Assembly: GCF_012489685.1 (NCBI RefSeq)
Contig: NC_080042.1
Coordinates: forward strand, 79,923,093-79,987,092
Origin: Lotus japonicus
Taxonomy: Eukaryota; Streptophyta; Magnoliopsida; Fabales; Fabaceae
DNA: 64,000 bases
Direction of reading: 5' to 3'
Every line of letters begins with the position of its first letter. Position 1 is the stretch's first letter. A model generated the notes under the pieces. That model was given only the letters and a program-made list of their open reading frames with translations, ran no database searches and had not been told where the DNA came from. Shown here piece by piece: positions 18,922 through 30,059 of this stretch. The position numbers were made by a program, and so were the translations under genes.

Positions 18922-21384
18922 CACTTGTTGACATTTGTTTCTAACATACATTTATATACGTTTTGTAAGCATGTCTCTATCCGAACCCAGAAGCATGAAA
19001 GACGCTAAAACTATCAGAGATATACTACAAGTCATCAATAAATTTGATTTTCATGTTTTTTAATGGATCATGAAATCATATAACATGAGATCGTAACCCT
19101 TGGCATAAAAGATCTCTCCTGCAGTCCTGCTCATGAGTCATGTCACTTGACTCACTAAAGAGGGCAATCCTTTAAGGAGCTTCAAGCAAGAGCATAGTTT
19201 TTGCTCTCTATGAAGCAATGACACATGTCTTTAAACAAGTGCAACATGCCTATTTCACATGTCTGGCCCTATTTTGTCGTGTCTTGTCAATTTTCTCTTG
19301 TTAGTTAGAATTTGTGAGCCGCTAAAATTAACTACTTTTTCTTAAGTCGAGCCATAAAATATGTTTTATTTTAAATTAACGTGAGATATAGCATGAGATG
19401 AGTACAGCTTGTTTCAAATATGAGAATATTCCATTCAAAACCTTACTTATCTAGATATTTTGAGATATCTTGAGACAAACGTCCCATAGATTTTAGATCA
19501 ACATTTGATGTCAATCTCATGCCTTAAAAGCCAAGTATTCGGAAATGAAAAATAAAAATAAAAATATGCGGCATTTGAAGAAGAAAAATTGGAAGGAAGC
19601 ATTGCCAAATTCAATTGCCTCTCCTCAAATAGTATTCATCTACGGACATCATCTTCTACACGGAAGATGATCGACTTAGAATGTGTTTGTTTTCTTGTTG
19701 CCACCACACTAAACGGTTCCTAGTTTTTTCAATTGAGCAATGTTGTTTGAATTGGAAAAATAATCTGTTCACATCCAACCCAATGGATGTGCAAACACAT
19801 TCTTATGCAGACAAGTTGTTTTGACTACCAAGCTTTACACCACACACACACCAGAAAAAGACAAACAAGGAAGGACAACACAATTTTGCAACGTAACAAA
19901 GAGGCTCCTCTCTCAGAACCGGTTAAAAAAAGTAAAAAACCTTGGGAAATGGGAATTCTTTGCCATGTTCATTCGCCCTCTCTGAAGTAACATATCCTGC
20001 AACTTCTTACATGTGGGTTATGATCTATCTGGCTTGTACATACAGACAAGTTCCTTCAGTTTGAAGCTTTATACATGATAAAAAGACAACATAACATCAC
20101 ATAATCACTTTGCTAAATGACAAAGAGCACTGTAAACAAGTCACAAACATCCATAACGATTAGCTCAACACTCCTTCTTTGATAGTCACATGCTCTTTCT
20201 GGAGGAATACAAGGGTCCACAAGATCAACATCACGTGTTTACGAATCAGGGAAGCAGGAAGAGACCCAATGAAGACAAATATTGTAGACTGTGATGCAAC
20301 ATACCACAATTATATTGAGATGTGGAATGAACTGAAAAAGTGAAAACACATTACCAAGCAGAACATTTTGCAAATGATTCCTTCACAGCTAGTTTTAGAT
20401 AGGCACAACTAAATTGTAGAGTAAGGCTAGCAACAAATTCTTTCATCACACTATATTATTTCGTGAAATTAGAGTGGAGGTCACTTAATCACTTGGCTTT
20501 TACTTCATATTTGGTAGCACACAATCCTTAATTGGTGGGACTCACATAAATTTCACCTAATAATGAAGAATGTGTTGTTAGCATTTTTCAAAATCGTATA
20601 CCTGTCTCATAATATGATAAATATAGCACATCTCATGAAAACTAACCCGCAGAAAATCCAGGCCTTCTGCAAATTAACACCGTCATATCTGGCCTTCTTC
20701 ACTCTGTAGAAAGCAAAGATGAGCTATAGCACCATTCTACACAAGGATATAGAAGGTAATGACGGATTCCTGTTTCCATATAAGAAGCATACATAATAAC
20801 ATAATGATGCTTACCCATGATCAACTTCATTGCTCTAACGAGCTACCTTAAAAACCTAGTTACTTTCTGTAGAAATGTTGAAGACTGACGAACAAAACAC
20901 ATCTCAGTTATCAAAATAAAAAAGTTGATGTGTTGATCATTGATCAACTGATCAAGACATGAGTTCAGAGGTAAACTGGTATAGAGACTTCCAATGGCAA
21001 AGTCACTATACATTATATGGGGATCAAACCTCATAAAATTATACTTTACTGTAAGAACTTACACTATCAAAATGCAGTGTCGAGAACATATTTGATGAGC
21101 AAAATAAGTAAACACAAAGAACACAAATCCAAATGACTAAGAAGAGCTAATAATCCAATATAAATTAATACTGCACAACCACCACCCCATTAACTAGTAA
21201 CTAGTTTCATGAGGGAAATAAAGAAAAAACTGCCTAAGCTGAAAAACTAATATATTTTCTCAAGTATATGCTTTGTTTCAATGATAAACACCTTATTCCC
21301 AGAAGAGTCGACCAGAAGCAACTACCAACAGTATACTGATCAACCCACAAAAATACAGGGTCCAGAAAATAGCTGAATTTGTGC
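18922..21384. other. Intergenic region and probable 3' UTR of the ARO gene
   Basis: The part nearest 21384 is probably the 3' UTR of the minus-strand ARO gene. No other exon, RNA or element was recognised. Confidence 0.4.
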
Positions 21385-23205
21385 TCAAGGCAAATATGAT
21401 GATATCCTTTGAGAATTCATTCCTGTATGGTACAAATTGAGGTGGTATATTGTCCTGGACACCAATTCTCTTAGATGCGGCGGAACGGCTGTTCTATCTG
21501 CGCCCTCAAGAACCGTCAACACCCTTGCTTGTTCTAAGGACTCACTGTTGCCGGCATGCAGTGCCAAGAAGCAAAGGAGAGTTAGCCCATGATCCAAATG
21601 TAACTGGTTAACTTCGTTACTCCTTAGCAGTCTCATCAGTGCAGGAACACCATTGTATTCAACTATTGTCTTGGAATGCTCCACATATAAGAAATTATCT
21701 GGAGAAGCAAACTTGGTAAGAGCAACGGCTGCTTCATCTGCTACATCTGTGTCTCTATTACTCAGCTTCATTACTAGAGGTTCAATCATTCGAGTCTCTC
21801 TAGCAGGAAATGTCCTAGCTAATGAACCAATGGACTTTATTGCTGGAATTTGCAATGAAGGGCTGTCCACCTCCTTAATTATCCTCAAGAGCTGTTCCAC
21901 AACAGCTTTGGCAGCAGGGGAGTTAGTCTTAAATGCAGCACGCCGAAGGTCAGCATTGGACTCAGCTGCAGCTGCTATCTCCATTATCGTCATCAAGCAA
22001 TTAAACTGAAGCTCTCCTTGTTCCTTCTCAATAATCTTAGCCAAACAAAGCATCCCTTTGGTCTCAGTAATCTTCCTACTGTTGGACACACTTCCTCTCG
22101 CCAGCATCCACAAAGCCTCAGCACAGCTAATTCTGAGCTGAAGCTTCACCTGAGGATCCTCATTCTCCCTATCTTTCCTATAGTTCCCTCCCCGGCTGTA
22201 GGTATACGAAGAACTCGAGTACGAGCTCGTAAACTGCTTACTAACAGACCTATCAGATGACTTCTTTCCCATTTCCTTATTAATCTGAACAAGAGAATGA
22301 ATACTCTGCTTACCCGATTGCTCATCAATGGCAGTATCAAACGACAACAACGTGACAAGGGGCCTAATCGCGTTCTCCCTCGCGAAATCTTCCTGAGCAA
22401 CAGGGTCATGCTTGGCCATGGTAGCTACCAAATTGGCAGACAGGGTTTGAACCCTGATAGGAGAATCACCAAGCACCTGCACAACAAGAGGCACACCAAC
22501 CTCACTCACAATCACTCTAACCCTCTCCAAATCATTGCCTAAACGGCACAAAGTAGTAGCAGCCGCAATCTGAGCCTCAGGGGAAGTGGCTTCCTTGAAA
22601 AGCTTCAACAAGGGAGCCACCCCACCTTCCTCAACAATGATCTTCTTGTTCCTATCATTATCTTGTGCAAGAGAAGCAAGTTCATTCGCAGCATCAATTC
22701 TATCATTCAATTGACCCATTTGAAGAGAAGCAATGAAAGACCATACCCAAGACATAATAGGGTCGTTGCTCGCAATGGGAGGAAGTGACACCACAATCCC
22801 GCCGCCACCGCCGTCGTTGTCCAGGATGCTGAGAAGCCACCGCATGTCACCGACGGAGGCTTCGAGGTGGCCGAGCACCTTCCGGAACTCGGTGGCGCTG
22901 ACGATGCTCACGACACGGTGGAGTATGCTCCGGCGCCGGCACTTCCGAACGAGCGTCAGAGCGCGCTCCAGATTCTTCGACGTCTCGGCGGCTACTCGCC
23001 GAACGGGCCGCTCGTAGAGCGACGGCGAGGCAGCGAGACGGACCAGCGTCCGGAGCATTTGGAGGAGGCGATCCACTTGCTTGGAGACTTCGTTGCACTC
23101 GAACTTGTACGCGTCGGCCTCCCCAACCGCCGAGCGAACTCGCTCCGCCACCAGAATCGGGTACGAAAGCTCCTCCTCGAGTTGCTTCTCCTCTGATGAC
23201 GTCAT
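21385..23205 (-). CDS. ARMADILLO REPEAT ONLY (ARO) family protein, intronless
   Basis: An uninterrupted 606-residue ORF. The N-terminal helical domain (about residues 10-160) has LYERPVRRV and the FRKVLGHLEASVGDMRWLL segment. Armadillo repeats follow from about 165 (DRIDAANELASLAQDN, VEEGGVAPLLKL). The C-terminal half carries the highly conserved ARO blocks ITETKGMLCLAKIIEKEQ, ESNADLRRAAFKTNSPAAKA, IKSIGSLARTFPARETR and ALHAGNSESLEQAR. ARO proteins scaffold ROP GTPase and RopGDI signalling in tip growth of pollen tubes, root hairs and trichomes, at the plasma membrane or cytosol. A Ser/Tyr-rich insert at about 315-350 separates two repeat groups. The ATG at 23205 is the first in frame and fits the family N-terminus. 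Which ARO paralogue this is remains open. Confidence 0.9.
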   Translation of the reverse strand: MTSSEEKQLEEELSYPILVAERVRSAVGEADAYKFECNEVSKQVDRLLQMLRTLVRLAASPSLYERPVRRVAAETSKNLERALTLVRKCRRRSILHRVVSIVSATEFRKVLGHLEASVGDMRWLLSILDNDGGGGGIVVSLPPIASNDPIMSWVWSFIASLQMGQLNDRIDAANELASLAQDNDRNKKIIVEEGGVAPLLKLFKEATSPEAQIAAATTLCRLGNDLERVRVIVSEVGVPLVVQVLGDSPIRVQTLSANLVATMAKHDPVAQEDFARENAIRPLVTLLSFDTAIDEQSGKQSIHSLVQINKEMGKKSSDRSVSKQFTSSYSSSSYTYSRGGNYRKDRENEDPQVKLQLRISCAEALWMLARGSVSNSRKITETKGMLCLAKIIEKEQGELQFNCLMTIMEIAAAAESNADLRRAAFKTNSPAAKAVVEQLLRIIKEVDSPSLQIPAIKSIGSLARTFPARETRMIEPLVMKLSNRDTDVADEAAVALTKFASPDNFLYVEHSKTIVEYNGVPALMRLLRSNEVNQLHLDHGLTLLCFLALHAGNSESLEQARVLTVLEGADRTAVPPHLRELVSRTIYHLNLYHTGMNSQRISSYLP

Positions 23206-26200
23206 CTCCGCCGTGTCAGAGAAAGTGATGGTGGAGTGAGGGAAACGGAGCGTGTTGTGCGGAGGCGAGTCAAACGAGTCTACGGTGAGTCACAGGCGAT
23301 CCGAGTTGGGAAACGGAGCGAGCGTTTTTGTTCCTCTTACTTATGTTTCTGCTGCCAGCCATGTTTGTCCGAAACTCCTCCATATGCTTATTACTACAAC
23401 ATATTCAGGAGTAACCTCTTTCTTTTCTTTTTATCAATTTTGGAATAATATAACAAATAGATATGGTTTTCCAATTGTGTGTGCTTTAAATATTAGATAT
23501 CAAATTATTCTTTAATTAGAAAAAAATATTTAATGTTAGGGAATCAGACGTAACTGGTAGAATAGTTAATTAGCCCTAACTACGAAAATATTGCTATTTG
23601 TGTTTGATAAGTGGTAGAATTCATGACGTGTGTAATAAATTTACACAAAATATTGACTTATATTGTAATTAATAATTAATTAATGTTAAAGAAGATAAAA
23701 AAGGAAAAATGAGATTGAATATTATTGTTTTTTTGTAATGAGTATTATTGTTATGGAATACTGTAAAATATTAGGTCAATAACCTAATATTTACTAGGTC
23801 ATAGGCATTGTGAGAATAAGGATTAAAAATTAAGGTAATTTAACACAATATCAAATATATTTTATATAATAATATGATATCAATTTTATCTAGATTTGTT
23901 TCAACTTTTTGTATATATGTATGATTAGAAAACACAATATAGGTACATACTAGGGTTGTACAAAAAGGCTCGGGCCGAAACCGATGCCTTTTTTGTTAAA
24001 ACGGGCGGACCCGGTCGAGATTCGGGTGTTGCGGGTGATAAAACTGAGTTTCTATTAACCATCCAAAACCCTTCCTAATATTTTTTAGTTCTCTAAAATT
24101 CGGGGGTTTTAGGTAATTCGGAACTCCGAAATAAGGGAAGAGCTTAAAAACTCATAGCCATCCTCCCTCCTCTCTTAAAAACTCATAAACAAAGAATCAG
24201 GTGTGCATGTTTTTGAGTTTTTAGGGAAGATGATGTAAAGGCTTTAAAAATATGTGGAGTGGAGAAGGGACTGATGGTAAATCATTCCCTTGTGCAAATA
24301 CTATTCCTCTAAACACCCAATTTGGGAAAGTCCATAAACTACTAAATGAGGGCCTTGGTCAATTTACAAACACACCCTTAGGAAATTGCGATGCAAAGCA
24401 ATTGAGTTTAATTTCATGTTAAGAGGGATTTGATTTTGTTAATTTATGAAGGAGGAGTGGAGTCAAATTGACTTGTATGTAACGTAACTTCTGCGTTGTA
24501 TACTTGTCATTTTACCAAGCATTGTCATTGCTCTGTTCATCGCACTTGCTCTTGAGGAGCGTGCATTACAGCACGCACAATATTATTTACTTTTCTTAAT
24601 TGGTGTATATATTTCTGCCATAGTTAATATTTTGTCCTTAGAGCATATATTAAGTCATTCAATCACTTTTATCAAAATTTTCTTAAACATCGTTTTCACA
24701 AATTGAAATGATTAAACCAGTCTAGAGACTTTTCGTTCCATATGTAAAAAAAAAAGGTCTAGAGACTTTTCAAGTAAAATTCACAACCAATATAGTAGTA
24801 TTAAATTTCACCTAAACTAATTTTTTTTTGTATCTAGTGTAATTTAAAAAGTCAGTTAAATACTAGTTAGTTCGTATTAAATGTGTGATGCTTGTATAGA
24901 TAGGTTGTGCAACAGAAGCTTTATAGCTACTTTTTTATAATCATTAATAAGTTTGGATTTTAATTTGTAATACGATGTTTGACTGAATATAGCTTTGTAA
25001 TACAACATTTTAGTAAATATGATTTATTGTAATATGATTTATGTTTGGATACTTTTATTTTAATCTATTTGGATAATTAATTAAAAGCACTTTTAAATGT
25101 ATGTAATTATTAAAAAGGGTAACAATTAAGTTGAGATGAATATGGGTTTAAGAGTGTATGACAATAGAGGTTATTTATGTCACAACATAGTTCAAACTGA
25201 GTTCGATCAACTGAAAAGTGAATTTTGAGTTGAGTTGAGATGAATGTGAGTTTAGAGGTGCAATTATATTAGGTAAATGTGTTTTACTTGCTAAATATGA
25301 TGACATAATGTTGGATATGAGGCAGATTGAGTTCCGTCCTTCCGATCCAAAAATCAAACATAGCCGTGGAATTGGTTGGAACCTTGAAGCAAAGATAAAA
25401 TGAGGTAAAAAGGCAAAGCAAAGCTCGATAACACAACACGTAGATGAAGATTGAAGGTTTGATCTCCAATCTCCAAATCCCATAATCATAAAAATCTAAT
25501 TTTGCTTAACTATGGTCTTTGGCCAAGAGAAGAAAATTGGACACATGTTGATTACTGACTGTTCAAACATAGTAACAAGATGTTACGTACTCTAACTTGG
25601 AAATCACATTGCAAACAATTAGCATGGCGTCTTTTCAATGGTCATATCAAATTAGCTTCTTCCTAGCAAGTACTAGTCATATTAAAGTGAGTCAATGTCA
25701 AGCCCCTTAATCCACGTTCATCAAATACAAGTCATTCTTCTTTCCATGTCGTATTCTCTTTCTTTCCTTTCATTTAATTTACTCCACATCCCTATCAATA
25801 TTTTTATACGTGTGACACGTATGTTACAACTTGTTTACAATTAAGTGAATTAACCATGAATACCTCAAAAAAATGATGCATTTAGGGGCACCAATACATG
25901 AAATTGCAACAATTGTGTCCAAGAAGTGTGTAGAAATTGCAAAAGAAAGATCATGGCATCATGTGCTTAAAAATATAGGGAGAAAAAAATAAACATGGAA
26001 ACGGTCGACAAGCTGATACACATGTCCTTTTGCAAAATGGACAAGAATGTTAAGAGGCACAAACTCAGCACAACGGGTGGCTCAAATTACTCATAAGGTA
26101 GACAGCACACAATACATTATTGGCAGATTGTTCACCCTCCTATAACACGAGTGCTTCTGATTCATTTGACTTGATGTTTTATTTTTGTTTAATTGAATAA

Positions 26201-26530
26201 AAAATTATTTTTGTTTCTAGTTCTATTCTTAACAATTCACTACCAATACAGAAATAAAAAGCAATAATAAAGAAAATAGATTAACTAATATTGAAAAAAT
26301 AAGGATCTAATATTAATTAGTTTACGTGTCACAATCTTAAACACTAAAATGATTTGGATGGAATATAACACAGCAAATCGATAAAGAAAATTGGAATAAA
26401 TTGAGCTATCTCTTTCACTATAAGCTCCAACCCTCATAATACAAATTAGAGCATCTATTTAAAACCTGCCAATTTATTAAGAATGTCAGTCAGCAGCCAC
26501 TGGAAATAAAGACAAAGCCAAATCCACATG
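23206..26530. other. Intergenic region with a possible transposon terminus
   Basis: Mostly AT-rich, including promoter DNA for the ARO gene. Around 23951-24060 a GC-rich patch starts tagggttgtacaa and contains gggcggacccgg, a composition and start often seen at hAT-type element ends. No coding was recognised. Confidence 0.3.
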
Positions 26531-26537
26531 AGAACAC

Positions 26538-26576
26538 CTACTTCGCCGCCTTATGTTGAACCACGAATTTTTTCCC
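26538..26576 (-). CDS. Possible terminal coding exon of an unrecognised gene
   Basis: On the minus strand a good acceptor, tgtttcag, is followed by an open 13-codon stretch ending GKKFVVQHKAAK and a TAG stop. It could be the last exon of a gene whose first exon is near 29812-29959. The product was not recognised. Only the acceptor and a short open frame support it. Confidence 0.25.
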   Translation of the reverse strand, partial: GKKFVVQHKAAK

Positions 26577-26998
26577 CTGAAACATTTTCAATTAAATATG
26601 ATAAGATATGATTCAGTGATGCATAGATTAAACAATTTATTGAAGTTTTTACAACTGCGATGGTTGAGTCCATATCATTTATCTATAAGATAATGTTTAT
26701 GACGGCTAACTAACATCACAACATTATTAAACTAACTCAGCTCTCAGCTTCAGAGGTCATAAAATCAATTTATTATGCTATTAAAACAAATTTAAAATAA
26801 TCTAAATCTCAATTAACCTTATGATAATAAGCATATCAGATCAATTTAGAGAAACCCCCAAAATATAACTTCATGCATCACCTAAATAGCTACTCTTGAA
26901 TACCCATCAAGAAGCACTCTGGATTAGTCTAACTAACGAGCAGTGATATTTAACTAAATTTATGCACTCACTAATTTGATAATAAACATAACCAAAGT

Positions 26999-27111
26999 CT
27001 ACTTTTGGTTCATTCCAAAAGCTTCAATCAGCACCTTCTGCTTAGGCTTAGGCATCCCATTCTCCTCATCATCCAAATCACTTGCGGAATGGGGAACATT
27101 AACAGTTAGGC
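26999..27111 (-). CDS. Possible coding exon ending in a stop, product unknown
   Basis: The minus strand reads an open frame including SASDLDDEENGMPKPKQKVL and IEAFGMNQK before TAG. The charged, protein-like composition stands out from the neighbouring AT-rich DNA. The upstream splice boundary is not certain. It may belong to the same unrecognised minus-strand gene as 26538-26576 and 29812-29959, possibly as an alternative 3' end. Confidence 0.25.
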
Positions 27112-28014
27112 AGCCATTGAAAACCCATGTAGCTAGACTAAATGCATTCCAATATTATTAAGCTGATGTTGAGTAAAATCAATTATAATACGTAGACATC
27201 AAATAGTACAGACACCAGAGATACACCTAAATTTTCTCTCTATCTCTCTTTTCATATCACATCACATCCATTATTTCTCTCTATTCTATTCCTTTCTCAC
27301 TCGGGGGTACCATAAACATAACAGGCCCCAGTCTTCCAATTGAGGAGTGTGTTGCTCCAAATACATAACTGGAACATCTTACCAGATCAGATAACATATA
27401 CAAAGAATGAATAGGCATAAAAAGGACAAACAAAGTATATTCATCAGTCATTAATGTGAATGTCTTAAGTCAACCATCTTAGTTACTTATGATGAGTTCC
27501 ACTAAATGTTCAAGTGTGAAATGGACAAGTGTCCTGAACATGTGGAAATTAAATATAAAGCAGACAAAATTCTTCTTATCCAAACTTGTTGCATGTAGGA
27601 GCTCCTTAGCCCTCATCTTCAGCATGCATCTATTTTGTTCTTTCCAGTATGAAGCAATCTTTTTCAAGGACAAATCATTGTCATCCATCAGTAATATCTC
27701 TGCAGTGCTCATGCCTAATCTGATTGGCTTTGTTTTGGCATACTTGAATCTTGCTCCAAAAGTGATGTTTTTACGCTTCCTCTTCTTCCTCAGGAATTTT
27801 CTCTTCCTTTTCATCTTCTCTTTCTTTCCATGTTATCATCATCACTAGTATTCTCAATCTTTTCTTCCAATGCTTTTTCTCTAGCAGCTAAAAGTGCACC
27901 ATCTGATCCATATGAATCCCATCCTTTAGGAAGCCCCAGTAGTTCATTTTCCATTTCAAAATTTGGCTTAAGCAAGCAGATACATCCTTGTATGATATGG
28001 CAATGAGGCAATCC

Positions 28015-28370
28015 CATGCATCTTGTAAGTTAAATTCCACCAAGTTGGGCAGTTTAAAGTCAACTTTCTAGTGCAAGGAAGTCCTAATTGCTTAGTTGTC
28101 TCCTCAAAATTTTCCTTTGTTTTTAGGTGTAGAATTCTAATATACTAGACTATACTGAATCTTTTCCACTACATCTTTTGCAACTTCTAACTCATCTTGT
28201 ACTATTAATTATTAAATTTAGGATGTGTGCACAACAACACAGATGAAGTAAATACTCATCCCTCAGCAAAGTTCACAACTGTATCAATCATAGCATTATT
28301 TGTGCTAGAATTATCTAAAGTGAGGGTGGATTTTTTGTGTCAATATTCTCATCCATAGAGCATTCAACAT
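28015..28370 (-). mobile_element. hAT transposase relic, minus-strand arm of an inverted repeat
   Basis: Read on the minus strand this contains decayed hAT transposase coding. TLTLDNSSTNNAMIDTVV lies near 28327-28270, and a region corresponding to CTRKL...TWWNLTYKM lies near 28080-28020. Stops and frame changes break it. It is homologous base by base to the plus-strand relic that follows, giving a head-to-head arrangement. Its outer end abuts the KRI1-like C-terminal piece. Confidence 0.7.
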
Positions 28371-28384
28371 GAGCAACAAAGTAT

Positions 28385-29045
28385 ATGCAATGTTTTATGA
28401 ATTGGAACATTGCCACAAAACTATCCACTATCACTCTAGATAATTGTAACACAAATGATGTTATGATTGATAAAAATTAAGGATAAGCTGTAGTTAAGAA
28501 CTTTAATATGGGATGAGTCTTTACGTCATATGCTTGTGCACACGTCCTAAATTCAACAGTGAAAGATGGGTTAGAAGTTATAAAAGACAGGGTAAAAAAT
28601 TCAGGATAGGGTAGAATATTGGAATGTTATACCTAAAAGAAATAAAAAGTATAAGAAGACAACTAAAAAATTGTGAGTTCCTTGCACTAGAAAGTTGATT
28701 TTTGACGGTCCAACTAGATGGAATTTAACATACAAGACGCTTGAGCTTTCCATATCACACAATGATGTATTTACTTGGTTAAGGCAACGTGAGTCTCTAC
28801 ACTTGTTTGCAAAACAATTTCACAATGGCAATTTGCAACTCATGATTGCGGGTGCTTGAAATTGTTTAATATCATAACTGAGATGATTTATGGTTCTAAA
28901 TATCAAGCTGGCAAGATATAATTTCCTCAGATTAGTGAGATTAAGTTGACAATTTATCATATTGAGTGTGATGATGGATGGGTGGGTCAATGATAGTATC
29001 ATTTTGAGTGTGCCAGGTAGTTGGCACAAACTATCTCATCTTGGT
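28385..29045 (+). mobile_element. hAT transposase relic, plus-strand arm
   Basis: On the plus strand, in several frames, are TITLDNCNTNDVMID (about 28429-28473), VKDGLEVIKDRVKN near 28560-28600, and PTRWNLTYKTLEL followed by NDVFTWLRQRE (about 28708-28792). These match the order of the conserved catalytic and TRWNST(Y/F) blocks of plant hAT transposases. Further decayed homology continues to about 29040. Stop codons show it is inactive. No terminal inverted repeats were located. Confidence 0.75.
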
Positions 29046-29811
29046 AAAATGTTTATTTCTTACAGTTTTGTGGTAATTTGTTTTTTAAATATAATTATAA
29101 AAAAAATCTTCCTCACTGATCCATCCACTTTCCAAGCATGACCCAACACCCTATACTCATATTCTTCCTGAAACCTATACTCATATTCTTCCTGTCTCAT
29201 AATATCAACCTCATCGTCTAAAATCCCTTGCAAATCACCCTCTCCAACATTCGAGTTCTCCCCTTTCTAGTCAATCCACATTTTTTCCTATGAAATAGCT
29301 TCTTAGAAACCAATTAAAGTCCAAAAAAGAAATTTAAGCTCAAAGTGAGGAGGTGCAGAGACTTAAAAATTAAAGGCTGAATTGTAATAAAATATGAAAT
29401 TGTATGTATATAGTTATGCAAGTGTTAAAATATATTCTTTTTTTATATTTCAAAAATATTATCACTTGCATCTTATTTGCAAACAGGTAAAACTTCAACC
29501 TAGGAAATAGTTAACAGACAGATTAACATTTCATCATAATAGTGAAATTGAGAAAGGTGCTACTCCATCCAAAATACAAGGAGTATTGGAGGAACACAGC
29601 AGGCAGGAGCCAGAAGCATATGGTAATCAATGAAGACAAGCCATATCAGATAAGAACAATATCACAAGGCAGCAAAGCAAAATCTAAAAAACAGAGAGTG
29701 ACATTGGAATCTTGCATCAGTTGCATGTTACCAGGATACACAAACAATAATGGAATGTAATGCAAAACAAAAAAAAAAAAAACGCAACAATCTCGGAGTT
29801 CAGCTTAATCA

Positions 29812-29959
29812 GTCTCTTACCTCACACGACAACGACGGAAATCGGCGCCGGCGAGCTGGGTTGAAGCTGAACATGATATCAACTCGAACGGCGACGGGAG
29901 CGGACGAGTGAACGGCGTGGGAGAGGCCGAGAGGGCAACCTATGTTTTTGTTTGTTGGC
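29812..29959 (-). CDS. Possible first coding exon of an unrecognised minus-strand gene
   Basis: A GC-rich minus-strand open stretch starts MPTNKNIGCPLGLSHAVHSS and runs through FNPARRRRFPSLSC to a strong donor, gag|gtaagag. GC-rich first exons followed by GTAAG donors are common in plant genes. The product is not recognised, and downstream exons are only tentatively assigned (26999-27111 or 26538-26576), with the KRI1-like and hAT material lying in what would be an intron. Confidence 0.3.
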
Positions 29960-30059
29960 ATGGTAGGCTTTTTTTGGTGGGTAAAGTTGGCATGGTGGGC
30001 TGAGATTAGCCTTTTATAATTTTTTTTTAGAGGTGCTCTAGTTCTAGGATGAGACAACT

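Larger units (their letters stand above)
27480..29335 (-). pseudogene. Broken KRI1-like (ribosome biogenesis) gene copy, interrupted by hAT relics
   Basis: Two minus-strand pieces look like parts of the same KRI1-type protein, a nucleolar 40S-biogenesis factor. The upstream piece (about 29108-29335) reads DDEVDIMRQEEYEYRF, then LGHAWKVDGSVRK, similar to the KRI1 RFEE...GHSRxVEGSVRKK region. The downstream piece (27480-28010) reads ELLGLPKGWDSYGSDGALLA, then FGARFKYAKTKPIRLGMSTA, EILLMDDNDLSLKKIA and KMRAKELL, similar to the KRI1 C-terminal domain. Frameshifts occur, for example where frames change near 27811, with a stop just upstream in the first frame. A 24-bp tandem duplication lies at 29149-29193. 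The middle of the protein is missing, and 28015-29045 is occupied by hAT sequence. No introns are visible within the pieces, so it may be a processed copy. The family name is from memory. Confidence 0.6.

Noticed and set aside
22146..23196. Several open frames on both strands inside the ARO coding region
   Set aside because: All overlap the 606-residue ARO frame, which has family-wide homology. The others are frame shadows.
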